A stretch of DNA of 64,000 nucleotides from Streptomyces griseosporeus (GCF_014656055.1 NZ_BNBR01000009.1:62001-126000), one strand, 5' to 3'; shown: positions 20,666 to 29,072, numbered from the stretch's first letter. Notes: generated from the sequence alone by a model not told the origin. Translations and numbers: made by a program.

Positions 20666-21583
20666 GTGAACGGCACGACCATCCGTATGCCCGCACGCCG
20701 CCGTCTCGCCGCCGTCGCCGCGGCCACGGCCCTGACCGCCGGTCCCCTGGCCGTGGCCGGCGCGGGCTCCGCGCACGCCACCGGCGACCAGGGCCGCGCG
20801 AGCGCCACCGTCCTGCGCACCGGGCTCGACGTGTCCCTGCTCGACAAGACCGTGGACGTCCCGCTCGCGGTCTCCCTCAACGAGGTGCACGCGCCGCAGA
20901 GCGCCGGGAAGACCACGCTGACCGCACGGCTGGACGGCGTCGACGGCGGGCAGCCGTTCAGCGTGCTGCGGGCGGACGTGGCGTCTGCGCGGGCCACGGT
21001 GAGCGCGCACAGGGCCGAGGCGCGTACCGAGCTGGCCCACGCGCGGCTGCACGTCCCCGGGCTGCCGCTGCTGTCGCTCGTCGAGGTCGACTCGGTCACC
21101 TCCAGTGCGGTCTGCGAGGCGGGCAGCGCGCCGGTCGCCACGGCGAACGTGGTGGGCGCGGTGACCGTCCTGGGCAAGCGGGTGACGCTGAGCGCCGGCG
21201 GCCCGACCGAGGTGAAGGTGCCCGGCGTCGGCGAGGTGCGGCTGGAGCTGTCGCAGCGGCAGACCACCTCCCGTACGGCCGCGGCCACCGCGCTTCGGCT
21301 GCGGGTCTCCGTCAACCCGCTGAAGCTCAACGTGGCCGAGGTGGAGGGCACGCTGACGCTGGCGGAGGCCACCTGCGAGAGCCCCGCCGCACCGGCGGCC
21401 GCGGCTCCCGAGAAGCCGGCCGCGGAGGTGGAGCCGCAGCAGGCCGCCGCCCCGGCCGAGGTGGCGGAGGCGGGGCTCGCCGAGACCGGTGGCGGGTCCG
21501 TGACGCCGTATGTCGCGGGCGGTGCCGTGGCCCTGCTGGTGGCCGGCGGCGGCGCGGTCGTCGTGGCCCGCCGCCGCGGCTGA
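20666..21583 (+). CDS. LAETGG-anchored secreted protein (SCO1860-like)
   Basis: Predicted sortase-anchored surface protein of 305 residues. A signal peptide (about residues 1-39, PARRRLAAVAAATALTAG to GSAHA) precedes a beta-rich, largely charged-neutral body with two cysteines (CEAGSAP, CESPAAP). An Ala/Pro/Glu-rich stalk follows, then the sorting signal L271-A-E-T-G-G276, a hydrophobic helix and the positive tail RRRG. The motif is the class E sortase type common in Streptomyces. I recognise the overall design as the SCO1860-type LAETG family found near B12 and ectoine genes. No catalytic function is apparent. The GTG start is preceded by GGGGGT and by the 21-base repeat array. Confidence 0.88.
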   Translation: MNGTTIRMPARRRLAAVAAATALTAGPLAVAGAGSAHATGDQGRASATVLRTGLDVSLLDKTVDVPLAVSLNEVHAPQSAGKTTLTARLDGVDGGQPFSVLRADVASARATVSAHRAEARTELAHARLHVPGLPLLSLVEVDSVTSSAVCEAGSAPVATANVVGAVTVLGKRVTLSAGGPTEVKVPGVGEVRLELSQRQTTSRTAAATALRLRVSVNPLKLNVAEVEGTLTLAEATCESPAAPAAAAPEKPAAEVEPQQAAAPAEVAEAGLAETGGGSVTPYVAGGAVALLVAGGGAVVVARRRG

Positions 21584-21589
21584 CCCGGG

Positions 21590-22420
21590 CTACTCCCGGT
21601 CCTTGCCCACCTGGTCGGACGTCTCCTCCTCGACCTCGGCCATCGCCGGGTCGAGGAGGCGGGACAGGAAGTGCCGGGTGCGCTCGTGCTGCGGGTCGCC
21701 GATGACCTGGGCGGGCGTGCCGTCCTCGACGACGACCCCGCCGTCCATGAAGACGACCCGGTCGGCGACCTCGCGGGCGAACGTCATCTCGTGGGTGACG
21801 ACCATCATCGTCATGCCCTCCCGCGCCAGCATCCGCATGACGGCGAGGACGTCGCCCACCAGCTCCGGGTCGAGCGCCGAGGTCGGCTCGTCGAACAGCA
21901 TCACCTCGGGGCCCATCGCCAGGGCGCGGGCGATGGCCACCCGCTGCTGCTGGCCGCCGGAGAGGGAGGACGGGTAGGCGTCCGCCTTCTCGGCGAGTCC
22001 GACCCGCTCCAGGTTCTCGGCGGCCACCCGCGCCGCCTCCGCCTTGCCCCGCCTCAGCACCCGGCGCTGCGGCAGGGTGAGGTTCTCGGTCACCGTCAGA
22101 TGCGGGAACAGGTTGAACTGCTGGAAGACCATGCCGATCCGGCGGCGCACGGCGTCGATGTCGACGTCCGGGTCGGTGACCTCGATGCCGCCGACGAAGA
22201 CCTGCCCCTTGGTCGGCTCCTCCAGCAGGTTGACGCAGCGCAGCAGCGTGGACTTGCCGGAGCCGGACGGGCCGATGACGCAGACGACCTCGCCCTGGCC
22301 GATCTCCAGGTCGATGCCGCGCAGCACGTCGTTGGCGCCGAAGGACTTGTGCAGGCCCCTGATCGCTATCTCGGGCCGGGCGCCGTTCTCGGTGCGGGCC
22401 CGGTTCTCGGTGCGGCTCAC
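21590..22420 (-). CDS. Polar amino-acid ABC transporter ATP-binding protein
   Basis: Cytoplasmic ATPase of a glutamine/glutamate-type importer, 276 residues. It has Walker A GPSGSGKSTLLR, the Q-loop VFQQFNLFPHLTV, the signature LSGGQQQRVAIARAL, Walker B VMLFDEPTSALDPE and the switch VVTHEMTFA. The GTG at 22420 overlaps the end of the permease gene by four bases. Its short N-terminus contains the duplicated peptide RTEN-(A/G)AR. It is the last gene of a three-gene operon transcribed leftward: binding protein, permease, ATPase. Confidence 0.94.
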   Translation of the reverse strand: MSRTENRARTENGARPEIAIRGLHKSFGANDVLRGIDLEIGQGEVVCVIGPSGSGKSTLLRCVNLLEEPTKGQVFVGGIEVTDPDVDIDAVRRRIGMVFQQFNLFPHLTVTENLTLPQRRVLRRGKAEAARVAAENLERVGLAEKADAYPSSLSGGQQQRVAIARALAMGPEVMLFDEPTSALDPELVGDVLAVMRMLAREGMTMMVVTHEMTFAREVADRVVFMDGGVVVEDGTPAQVIGDPQHERTRHFLSRLLDPAMAEVEEETSDQVGKDRE

Positions 22421-23256
22421 TTGACGGCCTCCTGGGCCTTGGCCTCCATGCGGCGGACGACGAAGCCGAGCGGCACGGTGATCAGCAGGTAGCACAGGCC
22501 GGCGACGAGGATCGGCGTGGAGTTGGCGGTCGTGCTGGCCAGGTCGCGGCCGAACTTGGTCAGTTCCCGCTCCTCCAGGGTGACACCGAGGAACAGCACC
22601 AGCGAGGAGTCCTTGAACAGCAGGACGAGTTCGTTGGTGAGCGGCGGCAGGATGATGCGGAACGCCTGCGGGATGATGATGGAGACCATCGCGCGGGCCG
22701 GGGAGAAGCCCAGCGAACGGGCCGCCTCCATCTGCCCCTTGGGCACGGCCTGGATGCCCGCGCGGATCGTCTCCGCCATGTACGCGGCGGCCACCAGGCC
22801 GAGCGCGAGCGCCACCTTGCCGTAGGTGCCGCCGGCGATCTCCGTGCCGGGGAAGGCGAGCGGCACCGCCACCCCGATGAAGACGAAGATCAGCAGGGCG
22901 GGCAGGCCGCGGAAGATCTCGATGTAGAGACCGGCGACCCACCGGTAGGGCCGGACGGACGACAGCCGCATCAGCGCGATGACCATGCCGAGCGCCAGCC
23001 CGACGGCGAAGCCGGACACCGTGTAGAGCACGGTGTTCTTCAGCGCCATGGTGATGACGTCGGGGAACATCTGCCGCGCGATGTCCTTCTGCGCGAACTG
23101 GTTCTGCAGCCGGTCCCAGTCGGCCGTGACCGCGAGGGCGACCACGGCGGCGGCGAAGACGGCGTACTGCACACCGCGTGACAGGCCGCGCTTCTGGCGC
23201 CGGGTCAGCCCCTTCTTGCGGGGCGGCACCCGCAGGTCTGTGTCTGTGTCGGTCAT
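22417..23256 (-). CDS. Polar amino-acid ABC transporter permease
   Basis: Membrane subunit of the HisM/GlnP type, 279 residues. A charged cytoplasmic N-terminus (MTDTDTDLRVPPRKKG) precedes one helix, then the permease core. That core has ALKNTVLYTVSGFAVGLALG, YIEIFRGLPALLIFVFIG and the EAA loop EAARSLGFSPARAMVSIIIP that docks the ATPase. ATG 23256 is preferred over the longer upstream frame, which runs into the binding-protein gene. It is a single permease, so it presumably acts as a homodimer. The gene sits five bases downstream of the binding-protein stop. Confidence 0.92.
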   Translation of the reverse strand: MTDTDTDLRVPPRKKGLTRRQKRGLSRGVQYAVFAAAVVALAVTADWDRLQNQFAQKDIARQMFPDVITMALKNTVLYTVSGFAVGLALGMVIALMRLSSVRPYRWVAGLYIEIFRGLPALLIFVFIGVAVPLAFPGTEIAGGTYGKVALALGLVAAAYMAETIRAGIQAVPKGQMEAARSLGFSPARAMVSIIIPQAFRIILPPLTNELVLLFKDSSLVLFLGVTLEERELTKFGRDLASTTANSTPILVAGLCYLLITVPLGFVVRRMEAKAQEAVK

Positions 23257-23261
23257 GGAGT

Positions 23262-24122
23262 TCAGGACGCGGAGGCGGACGGCGAGGCGGCGGACGCGTC
23301 GTACGGGCCGATCCACTTCTCGTACAGCTTCTTGTACGTGCCGTCGGCCTTGGCGTCGGCGATCGCCTTGTTGATGGCCTCGCGCAGCTTGGTGTTGCCC
23401 TTCTTCACCGTGAAGCCGTACTGCTCGCCGGTGTTGAGGTTGTCGACGACCTTGAAGGCGTCGGCGTTGGCCTTGTCCTTCAGCCAGCCCTGGACGACCG
23501 GGTAGTCGATGATGACGGCCTTGACCTGGCCGGTGCGCAGGCCGTTGAGCACGGCGTCGGAGGACTCGAAGGAGACCGGGTCGAAGCCCTGCTTCTTGGC
23601 GTAGTCCTCGCCGGTGGTCTGCGCCTGGGCGCCCAGCTTCACGCCCTTGGACTTCACGTCGGCGAGCGAGGAGACACCGCTCTTCTTGTCGACGAGGACG
23701 GCCTGGGTGGCGTCGAAGTACGGGTCGGAGAAGTCGACGTTCTTCTTGCGCTCCTCGGTGATCGTCATGCCGGCGGCGGCGAGGTCGCACTGGCCGGAGT
23801 TGAGGAACGCGCCGGTCTTGAAGTTCTCGAACGGCGTGTCCACGATCTTCTGCTTCACGCCGAGGTTCTTGGCGACGAGGTCGATGAGGGCGACGTCGAA
23901 GCCCTGCACCTTGCCGTCGATCTCCGACTGGAACGGCGGGTACGGCAGGTGGGTGCACGTGGTCAGCTGACCCGCCTTGACCAGCTCGACACCGCCGGCG
24001 GCGGTCTTCGAGCCGCTGCCGCCGTCGTCGGTGGAGGTGCAGGCGGCCACGAGCGCCAGCGCGGCCGCGGCGGTGCCGGCGGCCAGGAGGCGGCGGGTCC
24101 GGCGCCCGGGGTGCGTGTTCAC
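23262..24122 (-). CDS. Amino-acid ABC transporter substrate-binding lipoprotein
   Basis: Extracellular solute-binding protein family 3, 286 residues. The signal peptide ends in the lipobox LVAAC with lipidated Cys28, followed by an STDDGGSGSK linker. The fold landmarks are LTTCTHLPYPPFQS, KVQGFDVALIDLVAKNLGV, FDLAAAGMTI-type ITEERKKNVDFSDPYF, and a late KKGNTKLREAINKAI. Ligand is probably a polar amino acid such as glutamine, glutamate or cystine, but it is not deducible. It is the first gene of the operon, preceded by a near-consensus promoter in the divergent region. Confidence 0.93.
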   Translation of the reverse strand: MNTHPGRRTRRLLAAGTAAAALALVAACTSTDDGGSGSKTAAGGVELVKAGQLTTCTHLPYPPFQSEIDGKVQGFDVALIDLVAKNLGVKQKIVDTPFENFKTGAFLNSGQCDLAAAGMTITEERKKNVDFSDPYFDATQAVLVDKKSGVSSLADVKSKGVKLGAQAQTTGEDYAKKQGFDPVSFESSDAVLNGLRTGQVKAVIIDYPVVQGWLKDKANADAFKVVDNLNTGEQYGFTVKKGNTKLREAINKAIADAKADGTYKKLYEKWIGPYDASAASPSASAS

Positions 24123-24156
24123 GGGGAGCCTCTCGGTAAGGGAACAGGGAGTTCCG

Positions 24157-24184
24157 ATTATAAGGAGAAGTTTGGGTCCCTCAA
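24157..24184 (-). promoter_or_regulatory. Near-consensus housekeeping promoter for the amino-acid ABC operon
   Basis: On the minus strand TTGAGG (24184-24179) is separated by 16 bases from a perfect TATAAT (24162-24157), about 35 bases before the binding-protein start. Such a close match to the HrdB-type consensus is uncommon in this GC-rich background. The start site itself is not observed. Confidence 0.65.
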
Positions 24185-24350
24185 ATCAAACCCATGGCTA
24201 TCGGGCCGTACGACCTAAGAAGTCGGCGGCCAGGGTCCTGTGGACGAGCGGCGAACGGGCGGCCGGACGGTGCCGGTTACCCTCGATCTTGCCGGGCCCC
24301 GCGGGGTCCGCCCCCCTGAGTTCGGCCCCTTGAGTGAAGGAAGCACCGCC

Positions 24351-25451
24351 GTGACGCACCCGTTCCTGGACCTGGCCCCGCTCAGCGCGGCGCGCTTCGC
24401 GTCGATCGAGGACCGTGTGGCGCGGCTCCTGCACACCGGGCAGGACGTGCTGATCATGCAGGGCGAGGCGCTGCTGCCGCTGGAGGGGGCGATCCGCGCG
24501 GCGGCCGGTCCGGGCACGACCGCGCTGAACGTGATCACCGGGCCGTACGGGCAGACGTTCGGGAACTGGCTGCGCGACTGCGGGGCCGAGGTGATCGACC
24601 TGGCGGTGCCGTTCCACACGGCGGTCACCGCGGAGCAGATCCGGGCGGCCCTCGCCGAGCGCCCGGAGATCGACTTCGTGTCCCTGGTGCACGCGGAGGC
24701 GGCCACCGGCAACACCAACCCGGTCGCGGAGATCGGGCCGGTGGTGCGCGAGCACGGTGCACTGTTCTACCTGGACGCGGTGGCGTCGGTCGGCGCGGAG
24801 CCGGTGCTGGTGGACGCGTGGGGCGTGGACCTGTGCGTGATCGGCGCGCAGAAGGCGATGGGCGGACCGGCGGGTGTGTCGGCGGTGTCGGTCAGCGAGC
24901 GGGCCTGGGCCCGGATGGCGGCGAACCCGCGGGCGCCGCGCCGCTCCTACCTGTCCCTGCTGGACTGGAAGGAGCGCTGGATCGACGCCGGCCGTACGGC
25001 GCTGCCGCACGCTCCGGCCCAGCTGGAGATGCTCGCGCTGGAGGCGTGCCTGGAGCGGATCGAGGCGCAGGGCCTGGACGCGGTGATGGCCCGGCACGCG
25101 CGCGCGGCGGCCGCGACCCGGGCGGGCGCGCTCGCGCTGGGCGGCGGCCTGGAGCCGTACGTCCATGACGCGGCGGACGCCGCGCCGGTCGCCACGACGC
25201 TGCGGGCGCCGGCCGGGACCGACGCGGTGGAGCTGGTGGCGCGGGCGCTGGAGAGCGACCCGGCGCTGCCGGTGAGCGCGGGCGGCGGCGCGCTGGCCAA
25301 GGAGATGATCCGGGTCAACCACTACGGGCCCGACGCCACCGCGGCGACGGTCCGCGGTGCCCTCGTCGCGCTGGGCCAGGCGCTCGCGGAGCGGGGCCTG
25401 AGCGTCGACGTGGCCGCCGCGCTCGGTGCGGCGGACGCGGCCGGGCGGTAG
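24351..25451 (+). CDS. Class V PLP-dependent aminotransferase (alanine-glyoxylate aminotransferase-like)
   Basis: Fold-type I aminotransferase of 366 residues in the AGXT/serine-pyruvate group. Landmarks are LLHTGQDVLIMQGEALLPLE, NVITGPYGQTFGNWL, VSLVHAEAATGNTNPVAEI, FYLDAVASVGAEPV and the probable PLP lysine in CVIGAQKAMGGPAGVSAVS. The frame is open from 24240. The GTG at 24351 follows GAAGGAAG at good spacing and gives the canonical N-terminus MTHPFLDLAPLS, so it is preferred. It diverges from the ABC transporter and lies just upstream of the ectoine locus. A link to diaminobutyrate metabolism is possible but unproven. Confidence 0.87.
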   Translation: MTHPFLDLAPLSAARFASIEDRVARLLHTGQDVLIMQGEALLPLEGAIRAAAGPGTTALNVITGPYGQTFGNWLRDCGAEVIDLAVPFHTAVTAEQIRAALAERPEIDFVSLVHAEAATGNTNPVAEIGPVVREHGALFYLDAVASVGAEPVLVDAWGVDLCVIGAQKAMGGPAGVSAVSVSERAWARMAANPRAPRRSYLSLLDWKERWIDAGRTALPHAPAQLEMLALEACLERIEAQGLDAVMARHARAAAATRAGALALGGGLEPYVHDAADAAPVATTLRAPAGTDAVELVARALESDPALPVSAGGGALAKEMIRVNHYGPDATAATVRGALVALGQALAERGLSVDVAAALGAADAAGR

Positions 25452-25477
25452 CGGCGGGCGGCCGGGCGGCAGCTGCC

Positions 25478-25498
25478 GGGCGCCCTCGAAGGGCGCCC
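25478..25498 (+). terminator. Hairpin terminator after the class V aminotransferase
   Basis: A perfect nine-base stem (GGGCGCCCT / AGGGCGCCC) with loop CGA starts 26 bases after the stop. It separates this gene from the ectoine leader. Confidence 0.7.
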
Positions 25499-25611
25499 TC
25501 CCGGAATTCCTTTCCCGCATTCCCCGTGTATTCCGCATTCCTCGCGCATTTCCGAACGATGAGGTTCCCGTCCTCTTCTGCCCGCTTCTCGCGACCCTAA
25601 ACGCAAAGATT

Positions 25612-25628
25612 TCGCGAACGCTTCGCGA
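25612..25628. promoter_or_regulatory. Inverted repeat 1 upstream of ectA
   Basis: Perfect seven-base arms TCGCGAA and TTCGCGA are separated by CGC, about 210 bases upstream of ectA. It is compact enough to be a protein-binding operator. Confidence 0.5.
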
Positions 25629-25687
25629 GGTAATTCAGGGAGATTCCGTGAGGACCGGACGGCTGTGACACGTTCCACATGACGCGG

Positions 25688-25717
25688 CGATTTGCGAAGT
25701 TTTCCCCGTGCAAATCG
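25688..25717. promoter_or_regulatory. Inverted repeat 2 upstream of ectA
   Basis: Perfect eight-base arms CGATTTGC and GCAAATCG are separated by 14 bases, about 120 bases upstream of ectA. Spacing of the arm centres is near two helical turns, which suits a dimeric regulator. Confidence 0.5.
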
Positions 25718-25806
25718 GTACAACGTTCACCAAGCTCGCGCACCTGTCCGCGCCCGCGCGATAACACAACGGTCGGCCGCAGCAAAGCCCATCCGGCTAT
25801 GCATTT

Positions 25807-25830
25807 TTGAATTGCTCTCGGTAAATTCAA
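25807..25830. promoter_or_regulatory. Inverted repeat 3 abutting the ectA start
   Basis: Perfect seven-base AT-rich arms TTGAATT and AATTCAA with a ten-base spacer end five bases before the ectA ATG. The second arm overlaps TAAATT, a plausible -10 hexamer, and no ribosome-binding site is evident. The repeat may therefore be an operator over the promoter of a leaderless ectA transcript. Confidence 0.55.
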
Positions 25831-25835
25831 TCCGC

Positions 25836-26342
25836 ATGACTGCCGCACCAGCAGACCTGCTCATCGACCGTCCGTCGGTGGCCGACGGATCCGCGCTCTG
25901 GCGTATCGCCCGGGACTCCGAGGCCCTCGACCTGAACTCCTCCTACAGCTATCTGCTGTGGTGCCGTGACTTCGCCGGCACCTCCGCCGTGGCGCGCCGG
26001 GAGGACGGGCAGCCGATCGGGTTCGTCACCGGGTACGTACGGCCGGAGCGGCCGCACACCCTGCTCGTCTGGCAGGTGGCCGTCGACTCGGCGTACCGCG
26101 GGCGGGGGCTGGCCGCCGCCCTGCTCGACGGGCTGACCGCCCGGCTCGCCGCCGAGCGCGCGATCACCGAGGTCGAGACCACCATCACCCCCGGCAACAC
26201 CGCCTCCGAGCGGCTGTTCACCTCCTTCGCGGCACGCCACGGCGCCACCGTCGAGCGGGAGGTCCTGTTCGACGCGGGGCTCTTCCCGGACGGCCCGCAC
26301 GACCCCGAGGTCCTCTACCGCATCGGGCCCCTCTCCCTCTGA
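25836..26342 (+). CDS. ectA: L-2,4-diaminobutyrate N-gamma-acetyltransferase EctA
   Basis: GNAT-family enzyme making N-gamma-acetyl-2,4-diaminobutyrate, the second step of ectoine synthesis. It has 168 residues. The start region IDRPSVADGSALWRIARDS, LDLNSSYSYLLWCRDFAGTS, the acetyl-CoA-binding region VDSAYRGRGLAAALLDGL and the conserved TTITPGNTASERLFTSFA are all typical of EctA. ATG 25836 gives the family N-terminus; the longer upstream frame covers the promoter repeats. There is no clear Shine-Dalgarno sequence, so leaderless translation is possible. First gene of ectABCD. Confidence 0.95.
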   Translation: MTAAPADLLIDRPSVADGSALWRIARDSEALDLNSSYSYLLWCRDFAGTSAVARREDGQPIGFVTGYVRPERPHTLLVWQVAVDSAYRGRGLAAALLDGLTARLAAERAITEVETTITPGNTASERLFTSFAARHGATVEREVLFDAGLFPDGPHDPEVLYRIGPLSL

Positions 26343-26385
26343 TCCGGCACCCCGCCCACACCCCCACACCGAGGAGCGATTCGTC

Positions 26386-27657
26386 GTGACCATCACCCAG
26401 CCCGACCTGAGCGTCTTCGAGACCCTGGAGTCCGAGGTGCGCAGCTACTGCCGCGGCTGGCCCACCGTTTTCGACCGTGCGCAGGGCAGCCGGATGTACG
26501 ACGAGGACGGGCACGAGTACCTGGACTTCTTCGCCGGCGCCGGTTCCCTGAACTACGGGCACAACAACCCGGTCCTGAAACGGGCGCTGATCGACTACCT
26601 GATGCGGGACGGCGTCACCCACGGGCTCGACATGTCGACGACGGCCAAGCGGGCCTTCCTGGAGTCCTTCCAGAACCTGGTGCTGCGCCCGCGCGACCTG
26701 CCGTACAAGGTCATGTTCCCGGGTCCGACCGGCACCAACGCCGTGGAGTCCGCGCTGAAGCTGGCGCGGAAGGTGAAGGGACGCGAGGCGATCGTGTCGT
26801 TCACCAACGCCTTCCACGGCATGTCGCTGGGCTCCCTCGCCGTCACCGGCAACGCCTTCAAGCGGGCCGGGGCCGGTATCCCGCTGGTGCACGGCACGCC
26901 GATGCCGTTCGACAACTACTTCGACGGCAAGGTCCCGGACTTCCTGTGGTTCGAGCGGCTGCTGGAGGACCAGGGCTCCGGCCTGAACAAGCCCGCCGCG
27001 GTGATCGTGGAGACCGTGCAGGGCGAGGGCGGCATCAACGTGGCCCGGCCCGAGTGGCTGCGCGCGCTCAAGGAGCTGTGCGAGCGGCAGGACATGCTGC
27101 TGATCGTCGACGACATCCAGATGGGCTGCGGGCGCACCGGTGCCTTCTTCTCCTTCGAGGAGGCGGGCATCACCCCGGACATCGTCACTGTGTCCAAGTC
27201 CATCAGCGGCTACGGCCTGCCGATGTCGCTGTGCCTGTTCAAGCCCGAGCTGGACGTGTGGGAGCCGGGCGAGCACAACGGCACCTTCCGCGGCAACAAC
27301 CCGGCGTTCGTCACGGCGACGGCCGCGCTGGAGACGTACTGGACCGACGGCTCCGCCATGGAGAAGCAGACCCGGACCCGCGGCGAGCAGGTCGAGCAGG
27401 GGCTCATCGCGATCTGCGAGGAGAACCTGCCCGACGTCAAGGAGTACCGGGGCCGCGGCCTGGTGTGGGGCATGGAGTTCCACGACAAGGCCCGCGCCGG
27501 GCGCATCGCGCGGCGCGCCTTCGAGCTGGGGCTGCTCGTGGAGACCTCCGGCCCGGAGAGCGAGGTCGTCAAGCTGCTGCCGGCCCTGACCATCACCCCG
27601 GACGAGCTGGACGAGGGCCTGAAGATCCTCGCCCGCGCCGTCCGTGAGACCGCCTGA
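26386..27657 (+). CDS. ectB: Diaminobutyrate-2-oxoglutarate transaminase EctB
   Basis: Class III PLP aminotransferase that converts aspartate semialdehyde to L-2,4-diaminobutyrate with glutamate as donor. It has 423 residues, the family norm. Landmarks are YLDFFAGAGSLNYGHNNP, MFPGPTGTNAVESALKLARK, FTNAFHGMSLGSLAVTGN, LLIVDDIQMGCGRTG and the Schiff-base lysine in VSKSISGYGLPMS. The GTG start follows GAGGAG at nine bases. It lies 43 bases after ectA and 21 before ectC, and is co-transcribed with both. Confidence 0.97.
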   Translation: MTITQPDLSVFETLESEVRSYCRGWPTVFDRAQGSRMYDEDGHEYLDFFAGAGSLNYGHNNPVLKRALIDYLMRDGVTHGLDMSTTAKRAFLESFQNLVLRPRDLPYKVMFPGPTGTNAVESALKLARKVKGREAIVSFTNAFHGMSLGSLAVTGNAFKRAGAGIPLVHGTPMPFDNYFDGKVPDFLWFERLLEDQGSGLNKPAAVIVETVQGEGGINVARPEWLRALKELCERQDMLLIVDDIQMGCGRTGAFFSFEEAGITPDIVTVSKSISGYGLPMSLCLFKPELDVWEPGEHNGTFRGNNPAFVTATAALETYWTDGSAMEKQTRTRGEQVEQGLIAICEENLPDVKEYRGRGLVWGMEFHDKARAGRIARRAFELGLLVETSGPESEVVKLLPALTITPDELDEGLKILARAVRETA

Positions 27658-27678
27658 TCGACTAGGAGTGGCACCACC

Positions 27679-28083
27679 GTGATCGTCCGATCGTTCAAGG
27701 ACATCGAAGGCACCGACCGGCATGTGAAGGCCGCGTCCGGCACCTGGGAGAGCAAGCGGATCGTCCTCGCCAAGGAGCGGGTCGGCTTCTCCCTGCACGA
27801 GACCATCCTCTACGCCGGGACCGAGACGTCGATGTGGTACGCCAACCACATCGAGGCCGTCGTCTGCACGAAGGGCGAGGCCGAACTCACCGACCACGAG
27901 GCCGGGAAGACGTACACGATCACCCCCGGCACCATGTACCTCCTCGACGGGCACGAGCGGCACACGCTGCGCGTCAAGGAGGACTTCCACTGCATCTGCG
28001 TGTTCAACCCGCCCGTCACCGGACGGGAGGACCACGACGAGAACGGCGTCTACCCGCTGCTCACCGAGCCCGAGGAGGTGTGA
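27679..28083 (+). CDS. ectC: L-ectoine synthase EctC
   Basis: Cupin-fold cyclase converting N-gamma-acetyl-diaminobutyrate to ectoine. The 134-residue protein begins MIVRSFKDIEGTDRHVKA and has the cupin core TSMWYANHIEAVVC, the tetrad region ELTDHEAGKTYTITPGTMYLLDGHERHTLR and CICVFNPPVTGREDHDENG, all diagnostic for EctC. The GTG follows AGGAGTGG. It lies between ectB and ectD in one operon. Confidence 0.97.
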   Translation: MIVRSFKDIEGTDRHVKAASGTWESKRIVLAKERVGFSLHETILYAGTETSMWYANHIEAVVCTKGEAELTDHEAGKTYTITPGTMYLLDGHERHTLRVKEDFHCICVFNPPVTGREDHDENGVYPLLTEPEEV

Positions 28084-28088
28084 CACCC

Positions 28089-28976
28089 ATGACCGCTGTC
28101 ACCGACCTGTACCCCACCCGCGGCACCAGTGAGGTGACCGTGCCCCGCCAGGACCCGGTCGTCTGGGGCTCCCCGGACACCCCGGGCCCCATCGCCACCG
28201 CCGACCTGCAGGCCTACGAGCGGGACGGCTTCCTCGCCGTCGACCAGCTGATCACCGAGGACGAGGTCGCCGTCTACAAGGCGGAGCTGGACCGGCTGGT
28301 GAACGACCCCGCCATCCGCGCCGACGAGCGCTCGATCGTCGAGCCGAAGTCCAAGGAGATCCGCTCGGTCTTCGAGGTGCACCGGATCAGCGAGGTGTTC
28401 GCCAACCTGGTGCGCGACGAGCGGGTCGTCGGCCGGGCCCGGCAGATCCTCGGCTCGGACGTGTACGTCCACCAGTCCCGGATCAACGTCAAGCCGGGCT
28501 TCGGCGCGAGCGGCTTCTACTGGCACTCCGACTTCGAGACCTGGCACGCCGAGGACGGCCTGCCGAACATGCGGACCGTGTCCGTCTCGATCGCGCTGAC
28601 GGAGAACTTCGCCACCAACGGCGGCCTGATGATCATGCCCGGCTCGCACCGGACCTTCCTGGGCTGCGCGGGCGCCACGCCGGAGGACAACTACAAGAAG
28701 TCCCTCCAGATGCAGGACGCGGGCACGCCGTCCGACGAGGCGCTGACCGAGCTGGCGAGCGAGCACGGCATCCGGCTGTTCACCGGCAAGGCCGGCTCGG
28801 CGACCTGGTTCGACTGCAACTGCATGCACGGCTCCGGCGACAACATCACGCCGTACCCGCGCAGCAACGTCTTCATCGTGTTCAACAGCGTGGAGAACAC
28901 GGCGGTGGAGCCGTTCGCGGCACCGGTGCGCCGACCGGAGTTCATCGGCGCGCGGGACTTCACGCCGGTGCGGTAG
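28089..28976 (+). CDS. ectD: Ectoine 5-hydroxylase EctD
   Basis: Fe(II)/2-oxoglutarate dioxygenase converting ectoine to 5-hydroxyectoine. It has 295 residues. The iron ligands are His146 and Asp148 in GFYWHSDFETWHAEDG and the distal His247 in CMHGSGDNITPYPRSN, spaced as in characterised EctD. VHQSRINVKPGF and MIMPGSHRTFLGC are further signatures. ATG 28089 starts five bases after the ectC stop, so the product is probably always made together with ectoine. A strong bidirectional terminator follows. Confidence 0.97.
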   Translation: MTAVTDLYPTRGTSEVTVPRQDPVVWGSPDTPGPIATADLQAYERDGFLAVDQLITEDEVAVYKAELDRLVNDPAIRADERSIVEPKSKEIRSVFEVHRISEVFANLVRDERVVGRARQILGSDVYVHQSRINVKPGFGASGFYWHSDFETWHAEDGLPNMRTVSVSIALTENFATNGGLMIMPGSHRTFLGCAGATPEDNYKKSLQMQDAGTPSDEALTELASEHGIRLFTGKAGSATWFDCNCMHGSGDNITPYPRSNVFIVFNSVENTAVEPFAAPVRRPEFIGARDFTPVR

Positions 28977-28991
28977 GCGCTTCCTCAGGAC

Positions 28992-29035
28992 ACCGGGCCG
29001 GGCCCCCTCGTGTGGGACGGGGGGCCCGGCCCGGT
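28992..29035. terminator. Bidirectional terminator between ectD and the convergent aminotransferase
   Basis: A perfect 16-base stem, 28992-29007 pairing with 29020-29035 (ACCGGGCC...GGCCCGGT), has a 12-base loop. It lies between two converging stop codons, 15 and 37 bases away. It can serve both transcripts. Confidence 0.9.
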
Positions 29036-29072
29036 CCTGTGCCGTCAGCCGTCAGCCGTCAGAGGCCGATCG

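Larger units (their letters stand above)
25499..25835. other. AT-richer regulatory region upstream of ectA
   Basis: This is the only gap over 300 bases without a gene in the window. Its composition is markedly less GC-rich than the coding flanks. It begins with short (G)CATTCC-like repeats around 25509-25550, and then holds three separate perfect inverted repeats described as their own features. No convincing small ORF with a ribosome-binding site was seen. It probably contains the osmotically and growth-phase controlled ect promoter or promoters. Confidence 0.7.

Noticed and set aside
24240..24350. Upstream extension of the class V aminotransferase to GTG 24240
   Set aside because: The added residues are not family-like, and GTG 24351 has a good ribosome-binding site and a canonical N-terminus.
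25692..25835. N-terminal extension of ectA
   Set aside because: The extension spans the promoter inverted repeats and encodes no EctA-like sequence.
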